Positions 26,454 through 36,000 of a stretch of 64,000 nucleotides of DNA are shown piece by piece. The translations under genes were made by a program, and so were the position numbers. Source of the DNA: Leptospira mtsangambouensis (GTDB lineage Bacteria > Spirochaetota > Leptospiria > Leptospirales > Leptospiraceae); NCBI RefSeq assembly GCF_004770475.1, contig NZ_RQHK01000017.1:682001-746000 (forward strand), written 5' to 3'. The notes beneath the pieces were generated by a model. It searched no databases. It was given only the letters and a program-made list of their open reading frames with translations, and was not told where the DNA came from. How positions within the stretch are numbered: position 1 is the first letter of the stretch; every line of letters starts with the position of its first letter.

Positions 26454-28169
26454 ATGAGCCACCATATTTCAGAACATCCTTCCTTACAACCGTTCGATAT
26501 TTCCGAATACAAGGGAGTTCGAGGTAAAAACTTTTACGACATCGATCCCGCCTTACAACGAGTGGTTCACCGTTATTCTGAATCTTTTGCACCGGATCAT
26601 AAAAAAGCAATGGAAGAACATATCCGAAAGTATGGGGAACTCGTCGGTGGGATTTTGGATGAACTCACAGAAGAGTGCCACAAAGAAGGAAAGTATGGTG
26701 AGGTTGTTAAATTTGATCGAACGGGAAAACGAATCGATTTTATCAAATATTCGGAAGAACAAAAATTAGCACGAAAGATTTCTTATGATCACGGTGTGGT
26801 GAATTTAGATTTTCATCCTGAGTGGAAATATGATTTCACACATATTCATCGTTATGCGCTCACTTATTTAATGAATATGAATGGAGAAGGTGGTGTTGCC
26901 TGTCCTTTGGCCATGACCGATGGAATCATCCTTGCTCTCAAAAAAATTGGAACAGAAGAACAAAAGAAAAAATACCTCCCTCTGGTTGCTGGAAAAGGAA
27001 GTTCTTCTCATTTTATGGCCGGACAATATGTAACGGAAAGAGTGGGTGGGAGTAATGTTTCTGCCAATCGAACCATTGCAAAAAAACTTCCGAACGGCAA
27101 ATGGGAGTTAACTGGTGAAAAATGGTTTTGTTCGAACCCTGGTGATCTTTGGGTCACAACGGCAAAGATGGAGGGAACGAATACCGTTGGTATGTTCCTT
27201 GTTCCTAGGATCAAAGAAAATGGGGAACTCAATGGACACCATATTTTGCGTAAAAAAGATATCATTGGATCTCGTGGAAAACTCACTGTAGAAATTATTT
27301 ATGACAAGGTAGAAGCCGAAGAGTTTGGTCGTCCAGGTCATGGACTTGTGAATCTCATTCGTTACATCATCAAAACCTCTCGATTGCATGTGGGTCTTGG
27401 TTCCAGTGGGAATGCAAGAAGGTCTGTGATGGAAGCTTCTGAGTATGCAAAGTTTAGAACCGCTTACGGTAAAAAGATTTTAGAATTTCCTTCTTTTACA
27501 AAAACCTTAGCAGAAATGCAAATTTTACAAACAGGAAATTGTTTTGTGAACTTTCGTTCCGCGAATCTATCTGAAAAAGATCATGATGCGGCTGAGATTA
27601 CAGTTCCGCTTATGAAATATAAATCATCTTCCCAAGCAAGTTATATCACTCAAAAAGCAATCCTTACTTTGGGTGGAAACGGAATCATTGGTGACTTTTC
27701 TCCTCTCCCTCGTCTACACAATGATTCCATCATCAATGAAACTTGGGAAGGAACCCATCTCATTATTACCGATCATTGTTTGCATGCTTTGCAAAAACCA
27801 AAGGTTTATACAGCTTTCCAATCTTTGTTGGATGAACTAACAAAGTCTGCTTTGAACCATCAGGAATTAAAAAATGCATTTGAAGTATTCCAAACCAAAC
27901 GAAAGGAATTGGAACACTGTATTAAAAATGAATCCAAAGATTGGAAGGATATGAATCGGGTTTATATTGCCGATGTAACCTATCAAGTTTTCCTGCTAGC
28001 TGAGTTTTTAGAACAAGCAGCTTATGACATTGCAAACAAATTACCTACTAAGTATTTATATTTTGCCAATGGGTATGCCGAGATGGTGCGGGATGGACTC
28101 GAAGCACCAAGACAAAAGGAAGGAGTTTTCTTTGATTCGAAAGCAATTGAGACCTTTCTTTCTTTTTAA
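26454..28169 (+). CDS. Acyl-CoA dehydrogenase family protein
   Basis: A flavoenzyme of 571 residues that oxidises acyl-CoA in the cytosol. The order is an N-terminal helical domain, a beta domain ([27 protein letters not shown]) and a C-terminal helical domain with [14 protein letters not shown] and [10 protein letters not shown]. The catalytic Glu is probably in [10 protein letters not shown]. It is longer than standard short-chain ACADs and resembles the AidB/ACAD11-like group, with an extra C-terminal helical part (about 450-571). Substrate unknown. The AEC transporter gene follows after 5 bases. Confidence 0.88.
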   Translation: MSHHISEHPSLQPFDISEYKGVRGKNFYDIDPALQRVVHRYSESFAPDHKKAMEEHIRKYGELVGGILDELTEECHKEGKYGEVVKFDRTGKRIDFIKYSEEQKLARKISYDHGVVNLDFHPEWKYDFTHIHRYALTYLMNMNGEGGVACPLAMTDGIILALKKIGTEEQKKKYLPLVAGKGSSSHFMAGQYVTERVGGSNVSANRTIAKKLPNGKWELTGEKWFCSNPGDLWVTTAKMEGTNTVGMFLVPRIKENGELNGHHILRKKDIIGSRGKLTVEIIYDKVEAEEFGRPGHGLVNLIRYIIKTSRLHVGLGSSGNARRSVMEASEYAKFRTAYGKKILEFPSFTKTLAEMQILQTGNCFVNFRSANLSEKDHDAAEITVPLMKYKSSSQASYITQKAILTLGGNGIIGDFSPLPRLHNDSIINETWEGTHLIITDHCLHALQKPKVYTAFQSLLDELTKSALNHQELKNAFEVFQTKRKELEHCIKNESKDWKDMNRVYIADVTYQVFLLAEFLEQAAYDIANKLPTKYLYFANGYAEMVRDGLEAPRQKEGVFFDSKAIETFLSF

Positions 28170-28174
28170 TTAAT

Positions 28175-29083
28175 ATGGAAAATTTTTTACTTTTGGGAAT
28201 TTGTTTTGGGTTGGGGTTATTTTTTCGAAGATTACCTCAGTTTCCGGAAACCACTCCTAAGGTGTTAAATGGGTTTATTCTTTTCATTTCGTTGCCCTCT
28301 CTTGTTTTGTATCATGTCCATGAATTAAAAGTAGATACGACTTCACTTTTGCCTTCGTCTATGCCTTGGGTAGTTTTTGGGATCGCACTTGTATTCTTCC
28401 TTGGATTGTACAAACTAAAGTTTTTAAAATTTCATACTGCCGTCTGTTTGGTGTTAACTGCAGGTCTTGGGAACACTTCCTTCGTTGGATTTCCCTTACT
28501 TGAAACTTACTTAGGAAAAACTTCCCTTGGTTATGGAATTTTGGCAGACCAACTAGGAACCTTTATGGTTTTAAGTTTTCCAGGAATCATTTTGGCGTCC
28601 ATTGCTATGGATGGGAAATGGGACTTTTCCACTCTTGTAAAACGAGTGCTGGGATTTGCTCCCATCTACGCTCTGTTTGTTGCCATTGTCACAAGGCAAT
28701 TTCCGTATCCAGAAGCATTCAAACTAGTCCTACTTCGTTTGGGAGACACTCTCACTCCGCTCGCTTTGGTTTCTGTTGGGTATATGTTGGACATGAGAAC
28801 CATCGCAGGTCATGGAAAGGTTTTGGCTTTGGGCCTAGGGTTTAAACTCGTCCTCGCACCAATCTTTGTGTATTGGATGTATTCTCCGTTAAAAGAAGAT
28901 TCCTTACTTTTCCAAACCATTGTTTTGGAATCGGCAATGGCTCCTATGGTCACTTCCACAGTCATCACAATTGAAAAAAACATTTCTCCCCATTTAGCAA
29001 GCCTTATGTTGGGAATTGGAATTCCTATTTCCTTTGGCACCACATACGTTCTCAACTTTTTGTTGAAAGGAAACTATATTTGA
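28175..29083 (+). CDS. AEC (auxin efflux carrier)-family transporter
   Basis: An inner-membrane transporter of 302 residues with about ten hydrophobic helices in the two inverted five-helix repeats of the AEC/MleP family (bacterial members carry malate, malonate or similar acids). Visible features are NGFILFISLPSLVLYHV, LTAGLGNTSFVGFPLLE and ESAMAPMVTSTVI, the crossover-helix region. Substrate cannot be stated. It overlaps the EamA gene by 4 bases (TTGA). Confidence 0.85.
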   Translation: MENFLLLGICFGLGLFFRRLPQFPETTPKVLNGFILFISLPSLVLYHVHELKVDTTSLLPSSMPWVVFGIALVFFLGLYKLKFLKFHTAVCLVLTAGLGNTSFVGFPLLETYLGKTSLGYGILADQLGTFMVLSFPGIILASIAMDGKWDFSTLVKRVLGFAPIYALFVAIVTRQFPYPEAFKLVLLRLGDTLTPLALVSVGYMLDMRTIAGHGKVLALGLGFKLVLAPIFVYWMYSPLKEDSLLFQTIVLESAMAPMVTSTVITIEKNISPHLASLMLGIGIPISFGTTYVLNFLLKGNYI

Positions 29084-29973
29084 ACCTAAAATTTTTACTC
29101 TTACTGATACTTGCAATGGTCTCTTGGGGGATTTCTTGGCCCATTGGAAAAATGATCGCAGGGACTGTTCCTGTTTCAGTCTTAGTTTTCTGGCGATTTT
29201 TAGCCACTTTTCTTTCCGTGATTCCACTGCTTCTTGTGATGCGGATTCCTTTTTTACTCAAAACGGGAAAGGATTATTGGAATGTTCTCCTCGGTGGAAT
29301 CATATATACTTTCTACAATCAATTCTTCTTTATGGGTTTAAAGAATGGGCTACCGGGAGCTGGGGGTGTCCTTGTCACAACCCTCAATCCCATCGTTACA
29401 TTTTTTATAGTAGTGCTTATACAAAAAAAACGAATTTCCAAACGCCAAGTGATAGGATTGTTTTTTGGATTTATCGGTGGTCTTGTGATTTTACAAGTAT
29501 GGAAGATCAGTATCGATTATTTATTGTTATCTGGTAACTTATTCTTTTTGTTATGTTCTTTTGTTTGGGCAATTCTTTCTCTCAATAGCCAAAAGACAGG
29601 TAAGTCGATGTCGCCCGTAACATATAGTTTTTATGTATATGCTGTGGGTTCTATCATTGAATTTCTATTTTGTTTTAATGATCCAAGTTTTTGGAAAGTT
29701 TGGGATATGGGTTTTTCCTTCTGGGCTTCCATCTTTTACTTAACAGTGATCTCGACTACCTTTGGAACCACTGTTTATTTTTATGCTGCCACAAGGCTTG
29801 GATCTGAAATTGCGAGTAGTTTCATCTTCATTGTCCCACTCTCTGCCTATTTGAGTAGTTTTTTGATTTTGAATGAAGTGGTACAAATTCCTGTGATCAT
29901 TGGCGGATGTTTGGCAATCCTTGCTGTGTATTTAATCAATTCGAAACAGAAGAGAAAGGAACCAAATCTTTGA
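29080..29973 (+). CDS. EamA-family (drug/metabolite) transporter
   Basis: The 297-residue inner-membrane protein has ten hydrophobic helices in two EamA repeats. Features include MVSWGISWPIGKMIAG in helix 1, VFWRFLATFLSVIPLL, LNPIVTFFIVVLI and, near the end, IVPLSAYLSSFLILNEV. DMT members export amino acids, nucleosides or other metabolites. The start is TTG at 29080, overlapping the AEC stop (TTGA), with AAAGGAAAC upstream. It overlaps the DUF4442 gene the same way at its end. Confidence 0.85.
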   Translation: MNLKFLLLLILAMVSWGISWPIGKMIAGTVPVSVLVFWRFLATFLSVIPLLLVMRIPFLLKTGKDYWNVLLGGIIYTFYNQFFFMGLKNGLPGAGGVLVTTLNPIVTFFIVVLIQKKRISKRQVIGLFFGFIGGLVILQVWKISIDYLLLSGNLFFLLCSFVWAILSLNSQKTGKSMSPVTYSFYVYAVGSIIEFLFCFNDPSFWKVWDMGFSFWASIFYLTVISTTFGTTVYFYAATRLGSEIASSFIFIVPLSAYLSSFLILNEVVQIPVIIGGCLAILAVYLINSKQKRKEPNL

Positions 29974-30452
29974 AGAACATTAGATCTTGGAAAAAAAGAT
30001 TCAAAATTTGGTTATATAACTTTTATCCACCGTATGTGGGAGCAGGAATCCGAATCAAAGAAATTGCTCCCGATTTTTCCTATTTTCGTTCGGAAATGAA
30101 GTTACGGTTCTATAATAAGAATTATGTGGGAGTTCATTTTGGTGGATCTTTGTATTCCATGTGTGATCCATTTTTTATGTTAATTCTTTTAGAAAGATTG
30201 GGTTCTGATTATATTGTTTGGGACAAAGCTGGTAATATGATTTTTGTCAAACCGGGAATGGGGAAGGTGATTGCCGAATTTCGAATCCCAGAAACAGAGA
30301 TCCAAAGGATCAAAGACGAAATCGAAGTGAAGAAAAAAGGGGATTATCTTTTTACAACGGATGTCAAAAACGAGGATGGTGAAGTGATCGCAAAGCTGGA
30401 AAAAACAGTGTATATCCGCAAACGGGGAAAACTCCCCATTCAGAACGGATAA
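29970..30452 (+). CDS. DUF4442 (hotdog/thioesterase-like) protein
   Basis: About 160 residues, with the DUF4442 pattern: PPYVGAGIRIKEIAPDFSYFRSEMKL, then NKNYVGVHFGGSLYSMCDPFFML, where GVHFGGSLYSMCDP corresponds to the hotdog catalytic helix, and DYLFTTDVKNEDGEVIAK. It is related to acyl-CoA thioesterases, but substrate is unknown. The TTG at 29970 is chosen because it overlaps the upstream TGA (TTGA) and has AGAAAGGAA about 9 bases upstream. This is the last gene of the run from the dehydrogenase gene. Confidence 0.75.
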   Translation: MKNIRSWKKRFKIWLYNFYPPYVGAGIRIKEIAPDFSYFRSEMKLRFYNKNYVGVHFGGSLYSMCDPFFMLILLERLGSDYIVWDKAGNMIFVKPGMGKVIAEFRIPETEIQRIKDEIEVKKKGDYLFTTDVKNEDGEVIAKLEKTVYIRKRGKLPIQNG

Positions 30453-30455
30453 AGA

Positions 30456-30474
30456 TAAGAAAAAAACTTTCTTA
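30456..30474. terminator. Possible bidirectional terminator
   Basis: TAAGAAA (30456-30462) pairs with TTTCTTA (30468-30474) over a five-base loop, between the converging DUF4442 and GpsA-PlsB genes. A/T-rich flanks lie on both sides, but the stem has few G-C pairs, so strength is doubtful. Confidence 0.35.
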
Positions 30475-30502
30475 CCTTTATTCTTTGTTTATTAAGAACT
30501 GA

Positions 30503-32923
30503 TTAGTATTTTTTATCTTCGTCTTCAGGAATCATATTCGCATAATACAAAAGTAATGCATCATTTTTGGAATGCACCACTCGATTTGATTCTTCGATCA
30601 TTTTCCGTTTTTCTAGAATCTTTTTTCCTTTTTCCCAAACTTCTTCAGGATCTTTGATGAGATAGTTTCCATCATGACAGGAAATAAAATCTTCAACTAA
30701 CATCGTACTCTGCGAAACTTCGACGGAAAAATCATTCTCAGCTAAAATTTTAGCAACAATCTGATTTGGCAAAATTTTATGATATTGTTTCCAACCTTTG
30801 GTGATGCGATAACTGAGTTCCAAAGTTGGATCTTCCGTGTGCGCATATTCCGAGATAGGAATTGGATCACAAAACTCTACGTATACATTGGAACGTTTTG
30901 CAAGAAAACCTGCCATTCCTAACTCTTCTGGCATATTGCAGAACTGGTTATCTTCTGGAACGGTTTCGTAAGATACAGAAATGGGAACAATCACAATCTC
31001 TGTTCCTGAACTTCGGAATGCATTCACGGCAGTTGTGAGTAGGCCCGTTTTGACTGGAACAATTCCTCCGGTTCTCGAACGAGTACCTTCTGGATAAACA
31101 AGGGAAGGAATCCCTTGTTCTAACATTACTTGTGAATACAAAGTTAGACATTCCAAATACAAACTGTTGCGTGTTCTTTCACGATCGACCGCATAGGCAC
31201 CAAGTGATTTTAACATCCATTCCCAAAATGGATTCGACATTAAATTGATTCCGGCCGCATAACGAGGAACAGGAAGTCCCAAATGAAATAAAGAATAGGC
31301 AACTTCTACAGAATCTAAGTGAGATCTATGGGTGGGAGCATACAATAAATTGTATTTAGAAGATAATGCCTTCACCACTTCTGTTTTTCCGCCCACATGA
31401 GGGATCATCGATCCTTTGAGAAACCCACCAGAAAATAGTCGAATGGGAGCTACAAATCGAAGGACAGATTCTCTGACGGTAGGGCTATAGTTGTCGGCAA
31501 TTTCTGTGACATAGAAACGAACCAACTCTTTTACAAGTGCATTCTCTTCATCTTTTTGGCAATTTTGGAACCGTTGCCAAATTTCAAGTTCAGATGCAAA
31601 CTTAACTTCATCCAACTTTTGTTTTTTACGAGTGGCTTTGGTGAGTCTTTTCTGAGTGGATTCAATCACAGCTGAGGATTGTTTTTTCACTCGAGTGACT
31701 GTTCCTGGAACATTGCTGATATGTTTGATGATCCGATCCACAAGCAAATTTTGAAAATCAATTCCTGATGTTAAATTGAGTCCTACTTTCTTTTGAACCA
31801 CCAGTGGGATGTTTTTTGATTCTGTTTTTTTACCACAAATCAAATCAATTAAGGCATCTGGTGGTTGTTTTCTGGTAAGGACATCAAACAAAGTTCTGTG
31901 TAAGGTAAAAGGAAGACGGATTTCATTGGCAAGTTCGATCAGAATACTGAGAGCGTAAGTTCCTTCTACGTTATCATGCCACTTGGTGGACTCTCTTTCG
32001 ATAAAGGATCGCGGTGCAAAAAAAATCTCAATTCGATCTTTGATACTTAATTTTTCTCCGCCTGACAAAAGTTCGCCGACAATTTTTTGACCAAATCCTC
32101 TATTTCTACTTTTGTTGCTTGTGGCAGTAGTGATAAAGTCGGCAAGTCCCGATCTTCCCATCACGGTATCTGGTCTTGCACCATAACGCATGGCAAGGTC
32201 TCTCACTTCTTGAAAACCTACAGATAAAATTTCTCCAAGTAAGTTTGCACCATAACGAGGAAGTAGAGAAACAATTCCACTAGCGATGGCCATTGGATTT
32301 TTTGCCACACCTACAATTTCCATTCCCACAACATCGTCGGTGACAGATGTATTGATAAAATTAGAAGAAAGAACTTCAGAAAGAAACTCAGAAGTTTCTT
32401 TTTCATAAGATCCAATGTTAAAAAAACTAAATTTCTCATCTAAAATTTCCCCGAGTAGGGAAGGACCGTTGACTACCGCAACCGATGAGTTAGAAAAAAT
32501 TCTTTCTTTTAAATAATTTTGTAAGTATTGCGAGTAAGTGATGAATCCAGTTTTTTTTCTGTTTTTAGAATCCAAAATTCCTTTTGTTAAAAAAGAAAAA
32601 ACATAACTGTTGGTAGGTTCTAAAACATCCAAAAGAGCATGGACACTGTCCAAAAATGATCGGGAAGGAACGGCCACATGAAAAACCCAATCATCTCGCC
32701 CAAAAGAATCCAAACTGGAAACAATGTCAATATGATCAGGGAGATCTATAGTTTTTCCCATAATTTCTGTTTGGCGGCGTTTCTTAAGAACCTCTACCAA
32801 TTCTTTGTCGGGAATCCAGAGAGTGATGGGATCGAATTTCTGTGCTAGTACGGAAGCGATGATAATACCCATTGGGCCACTTCCCAGAACTGCTTGTTTT
32901 AAGTCGTTATAGGCTATTTGCAT
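30503..32923 (-). CDS. Fused glycerol-3-phosphate dehydrogenase / glycerolipid acyltransferase
   Basis: Two enzymes in one 806-residue chain. Residues 1 to about 350 form a GpsA-type NAD(P)-dependent G3P dehydrogenase: Rossmann loop GSGPMG, catalytic Lys in GVAKNPMAIASGI, and GRSGLADFITT and SRNRGFG at the active site. Residues about 480-806 form a PlsB/PlsC-type acyltransferase with the HX4D motif in THRSHLDS (about residue 530) and VYPEGTRSRTG (about 612). The fusion could turn DHAP via G3P into lysophosphatidate at the inner membrane. ATG 32923; divergent from the SLC13 gene. Confidence 0.88.
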   Translation of the reverse strand: MQIAYNDLKQAVLGSGPMGIIIASVLAQKFDPITLWIPDKELVEVLKKRRQTEIMGKTIDLPDHIDIVSSLDSFGRDDWVFHVAVPSRSFLDSVHALLDVLEPTNSYVFSFLTKGILDSKNRKKTGFITYSQYLQNYLKERIFSNSSVAVVNGPSLLGEILDEKFSFFNIGSYEKETSEFLSEVLSSNFINTSVTDDVVGMEIVGVAKNPMAIASGIVSLLPRYGANLLGEILSVGFQEVRDLAMRYGARPDTVMGRSGLADFITTATSNKSRNRGFGQKIVGELLSGGEKLSIKDRIEIFFAPRSFIERESTKWHDNVEGTYALSILIELANEIRLPFTLHRTLFDVLTRKQPPDALIDLICGKKTESKNIPLVVQKKVGLNLTSGIDFQNLLVDRIIKHISNVPGTVTRVKKQSSAVIESTQKRLTKATRKKQKLDEVKFASELEIWQRFQNCQKDEENALVKELVRFYVTEIADNYSPTVRESVLRFVAPIRLFSGGFLKGSMIPHVGGKTEVVKALSSKYNLLYAPTHRSHLDSVEVAYSLFHLGLPVPRYAAGINLMSNPFWEWMLKSLGAYAVDRERTRNSLYLECLTLYSQVMLEQGIPSLVYPEGTRSRTGGIVPVKTGLLTTAVNAFRSSGTEIVIVPISVSYETVPEDNQFCNMPEELGMAGFLAKRSNVYVEFCDPIPISEYAHTEDPTLELSYRITKGWKQYHKILPNQIVAKILAENDFSVEVSQSTMLVEDFISCHDGNYLIKDPEEVWEKGKKILEKRKMIEESNRVVHSKNDALLLYYANMIPEDEDKKY

Positions 32924-33030
32924 AAAAAATTAACAATACGAATCGTGGGGAAATCTCACTTTATTTGTTTGCTTGAAACGATTCGAGTCTATCGAAAAAG
33001 TATCAGGAGAGTGTAAATCGTCAAGTCACA

Positions 33031-34416
33031 ATGATTCGAGCTGGTATTGTATTTTCAAGTCTTGCCGTCATCCCGGCCCTATTTGGATGGTATCAAATTT
33101 GGCTCGGTCTCTCTGGCCCCCAAGAGATTAATTTGGCCATTGCTCTCGTTGTATCCTTTCTTTGGGTGACAGAACTTTTTCCACTCTATGTTACGGGTTT
33201 TTTAGTTCTATTTTTAGAATTAGTTTGGTTACTTCCCACATGGGGTCCAGGGGCACCAAAAACGATTACTTTCCTATCTTGTTATTTTTCAGAGACCATT
33301 TTACTCTTCTTAGGTGGATTTGTGATTTCTTCGGCCATCACATCTTACGGTTTGGATTCTGCCATTGCAAGATTTGTGATCCAAAAAACAAAAGGTTCTG
33401 CATTTTTACTCGTTCTCTCCTTAGGTTTTGCCACTGCTTCTTTATCTTGCTTTATGAACAATACCGCGACAGCGGCCATGATGCTTGGACTTGTTTCTTC
33501 TATGATGAAATCATTGGATGAAAACAATCCTTTACGAAAATCTCTCCTTTTCATTGTTCCTTTTTCCGCAAACTTGGGAGGGATTGGAACACCTGTGGGA
33601 ACACTTCCGAATGTAATTGGAATTGGGTATTTACAGGAAAGAGGATTGGAAATTGGATTTTTGAACTGGATGGGATTTGCTTTTCCTGTATTCATTCTTT
33701 CTGTATTGGCCTTAACAATTCTTTTGTACATTGTGTACCTAAAAAAAGACAATTTGGGAAGTTCTGTTTTTTCCATTCAAGTTTCCGATCCAGATCACTC
33801 CCTTTCCAAACGAGATCGATCCATTGCTTTGGGAATCATTTCGATTACCATTTTGGGTTGGGTTACTTCTGACTGGCACGGAATTTCTAACGGAACAGTG
33901 GCCTTATTTCCTGTGATTATCTTTTTTGGATTTCGACTTTTGGATTTAAAAGAATTCCGTAACCTTTCTTGGGACGTTTTAATTTTGATGGGAGGTGGAA
34001 TTGCTCTTGGGAAAGCATTCGAAGAAACAGGCCTCGCAAAACATTTTGTCGAATTGTTTATGTTAGGTGACTCAAATCAGTTGGGGTTATTCTTGATTTT
34101 TTCTCTCCTTTCCCTTGGTCTTTCTTGTTTTTTAAGTAACACCAGTGTTGCCAATCTCATCCTACCCATTACGATGGGATTACCCACAGACCTCATTTTG
34201 CCAGCGGCCATTGGTGCTACCATCGGAGCTTCTCTTGCCATGCCACTTCCAGTTTCGACTCCTCCCAATGCCCTGGCTTTTAGTTATGGTGGAATCAGAA
34301 GTTTAGAGATGTTAAAGGTGGGGGGAATCATATCTGTGATAGCCTGGACCTTATTTGTCACAGTTGGTGGGTTTATTTTACATTCACTTGGGATTGTCGA
34401 TTTTTCTAAGTTTTAA
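33031..34416 (+). CDS. SLC13/DASS-family anion:sodium symporter
   Basis: An inner-membrane protein of 461 residues with about eleven to twelve hydrophobic helices. Two SNT-type motifs mark the family: CFMNNTATAAMML in the first half and CFLSNTSVANLILP in the second. These bind Na+ and carboxylate or sulfate. The N-terminal LWVTELFPLYVTGF is the DASS signature helix. Substrate (dicarboxylate, citrate, phosphate or sulfate) is not decided. ATG 33031 has no strong ribosome site nearby. It stands alone, divergent from the fused lipid gene. Confidence 0.88.
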   Translation: MIRAGIVFSSLAVIPALFGWYQIWLGLSGPQEINLAIALVVSFLWVTELFPLYVTGFLVLFLELVWLLPTWGPGAPKTITFLSCYFSETILLFLGGFVISSAITSYGLDSAIARFVIQKTKGSAFLLVLSLGFATASLSCFMNNTATAAMMLGLVSSMMKSLDENNPLRKSLLFIVPFSANLGGIGTPVGTLPNVIGIGYLQERGLEIGFLNWMGFAFPVFILSVLALTILLYIVYLKKDNLGSSVFSIQVSDPDHSLSKRDRSIALGIISITILGWVTSDWHGISNGTVALFPVIIFFGFRLLDLKEFRNLSWDVLILMGGGIALGKAFEETGLAKHFVELFMLGDSNQLGLFLIFSLLSLGLSCFLSNTSVANLILPITMGLPTDLILPAAIGATIGASLAMPLPVSTPPNALAFSYGGIRSLEMLKVGGIISVIAWTLFVTVGGFILHSLGIVDFSKF

Positions 34417-34464
34417 AAAAAAGACTTTTCCTCTCCCCAACTTCCATTACTCTACTTTCGAATT

Positions 34465-35037
34465 ATGCGAAAGTTTAGGTTCCAGATTCTAATTTCTCTT
34501 TTTGTCACATTTTTTCTAACCTCTTGCTACAATTATATGAGCGAAGACGTTCCCATCATCGTTAGGCCAGATTTCAAACAACAAATTGCGATCCTTACCA
34601 TCAAAGTTTCTACCCCTGAAAACGATAAAACCAAACGAGAAATTACGTCTATATATACTAAGTATTTGATGGAAACTGGATACTTTGGACGTGTTATATC
34701 TGACGGCGTTAGGGCAAACCATCATATTGATTTGTACACTAGTGAAGTGAATGAATATGAACATTTTTGGGTTTCATCTATCTCCACCTTGTTTATGTTA
34801 GGTACTGTTGGGCTTTTACCTTCCATTTATTCAAAGGAAAGAGTTCTTCATGCAGATTTTTATCTAAATGATAAACTCATAGGTCGTGAGAAATACCGAC
34901 AAAAACATTCTACGTTGTTTGGAATTCCTTTTGTATTTATATGGGAAACTGGAATCAAAGAAGCGAAAACAATTCATTTTAGCAAAGAAAAGAATCTGAT
35001 CCATAATGTGGTGCAAGATTATAATCGTTACTTATAG
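34465..35037 (+). CDS. Hypothetical lipoprotein
   Basis: A 190-residue protein with a signal peptide (MRKFRFQILISLFVTFFL) and lipobox Leu-Thr-Ser-Cys at Cys21. A second hydrophobic segment (about 103-122) lies in the mature part. No known family is recognised, though the overall layout resembles small envelope lipoproteins of Leptospira. It precedes the CAP-domain lipoprotein gene by 8 bases, with a TAGGAG ribosome site between, so they are likely co-transcribed. Confidence 0.7.
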   Translation: MRKFRFQILISLFVTFFLTSCYNYMSEDVPIIVRPDFKQQIAILTIKVSTPENDKTKREITSIYTKYLMETGYFGRVISDGVRANHHIDLYTSEVNEYEHFWVSSISTLFMLGTVGLLPSIYSKERVLHADFYLNDKLIGREKYRQKHSTLFGIPFVFIWETGIKEAKTIHFSKEKNLIHNVVQDYNRYL

Positions 35038-35045
35038 GAGATTTT

Positions 35046-35888
35046 ATGAACTTTATTACAAACTCAAACCTTCCAACAACGCGCATTAAAACCTTAACCA
35101 TTTTGGTGATACTCAGCACATTTGTTTTTGTTTGCAAAACTCCAGAAGTCAAAAAAGCTCCAGTTGTTGAAGTGAAAAAGCCAGAACCAGTGGAAAAAGT
35201 TGTAGAAGCGCAAGATCCCAATTTAGCTTTTTTAGAGAGTATCGAAGATGGTAGAGAATTGCCAGATTCGGACAAATGGAAAGTAGAACAGTATGATGTT
35301 TTTACAGAAGACACTTTTCCTTCCTATGCACCTGCAAATGCTAATATCGATTTTGCGAAAATCGATTATCCATTGTTAAATGCTGCTATCTTTTATGTAA
35401 GTTCTAAAGAAAGGAAATCTCTGGGCTTACGTCCTTTTAAATATTCGGAAAAATGTGAACAAGCTGCTTTTGGACACGCGCAAGATATGGTTACCTATGA
35501 TTTTTATTCTCATACAAGCACAGTAAACGGAAAGGAAACTCTTCGCGATCGTTTGGATTTGGTGGGAATTACAGATACTTATTCTGCTGAAAACATTATC
35601 AACGCATTTGGAATCCAATACCAAGGGGGAAGAGCGGTGTTTACTCCAGCTCAAAATGGAGGTCCATTCTTTAGTTATACAAAAGCTGGATCACCAATTC
35701 CCAACCATACGTATTTGAGTTTGGCAAAAGCAGTGGTTGAAATTTGGTTTAACTCGCCTGGACATAGAAAAAACATCCTTAATCCAGAATTTACTTATAT
35801 GGGTGCGGGAACTTCCTTTTACAAAGACAAAAAGTTCTATGATATAGATAAGGTAAAGGCTGTCCAAGTGTTTACGGCAAAACCTTAG
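35046..35888 (+). CDS. CAP-domain (SCP/PR-1) lipoprotein
   Basis: This exported protein of 280 residues has a signal sequence (about 14-30, ending FVFVC) followed by a Lys/Pro/Val-rich linker (about 33-55) and a CAP domain (about 115-275). CAP signatures are GHAQDMVTYDFYSHTS with its His, YSAENI, EIWFNSPGHRKNIL with the second His, and YMGAGTSF. Bacterial CAP proteins are secreted or surface proteins with roles in lipid binding or adhesion; the function here is unknown. TAGGAG sits just before the ATG. Confidence 0.85.
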   Translation: MNFITNSNLPTTRIKTLTILVILSTFVFVCKTPEVKKAPVVEVKKPEPVEKVVEAQDPNLAFLESIEDGRELPDSDKWKVEQYDVFTEDTFPSYAPANANIDFAKIDYPLLNAAIFYVSSKERKSLGLRPFKYSEKCEQAAFGHAQDMVTYDFYSHTSTVNGKETLRDRLDLVGITDTYSAENIINAFGIQYQGGRAVFTPAQNGGPFFSYTKAGSPIPNHTYLSLAKAVVEIWFNSPGHRKNILNPEFTYMGAGTSFYKDKKFYDIDKVKAVQVFTAKP

Positions 35889-36000
35889 AATACACTTTAT
35901 TCATTTATATTAAAAACTTAACTTACAAAAAAAAGACATCCAATAGATTACAGAAAATGAACCTACAATTCCGTGGGTTCAAAATAAGGAAGAAGTCTTT

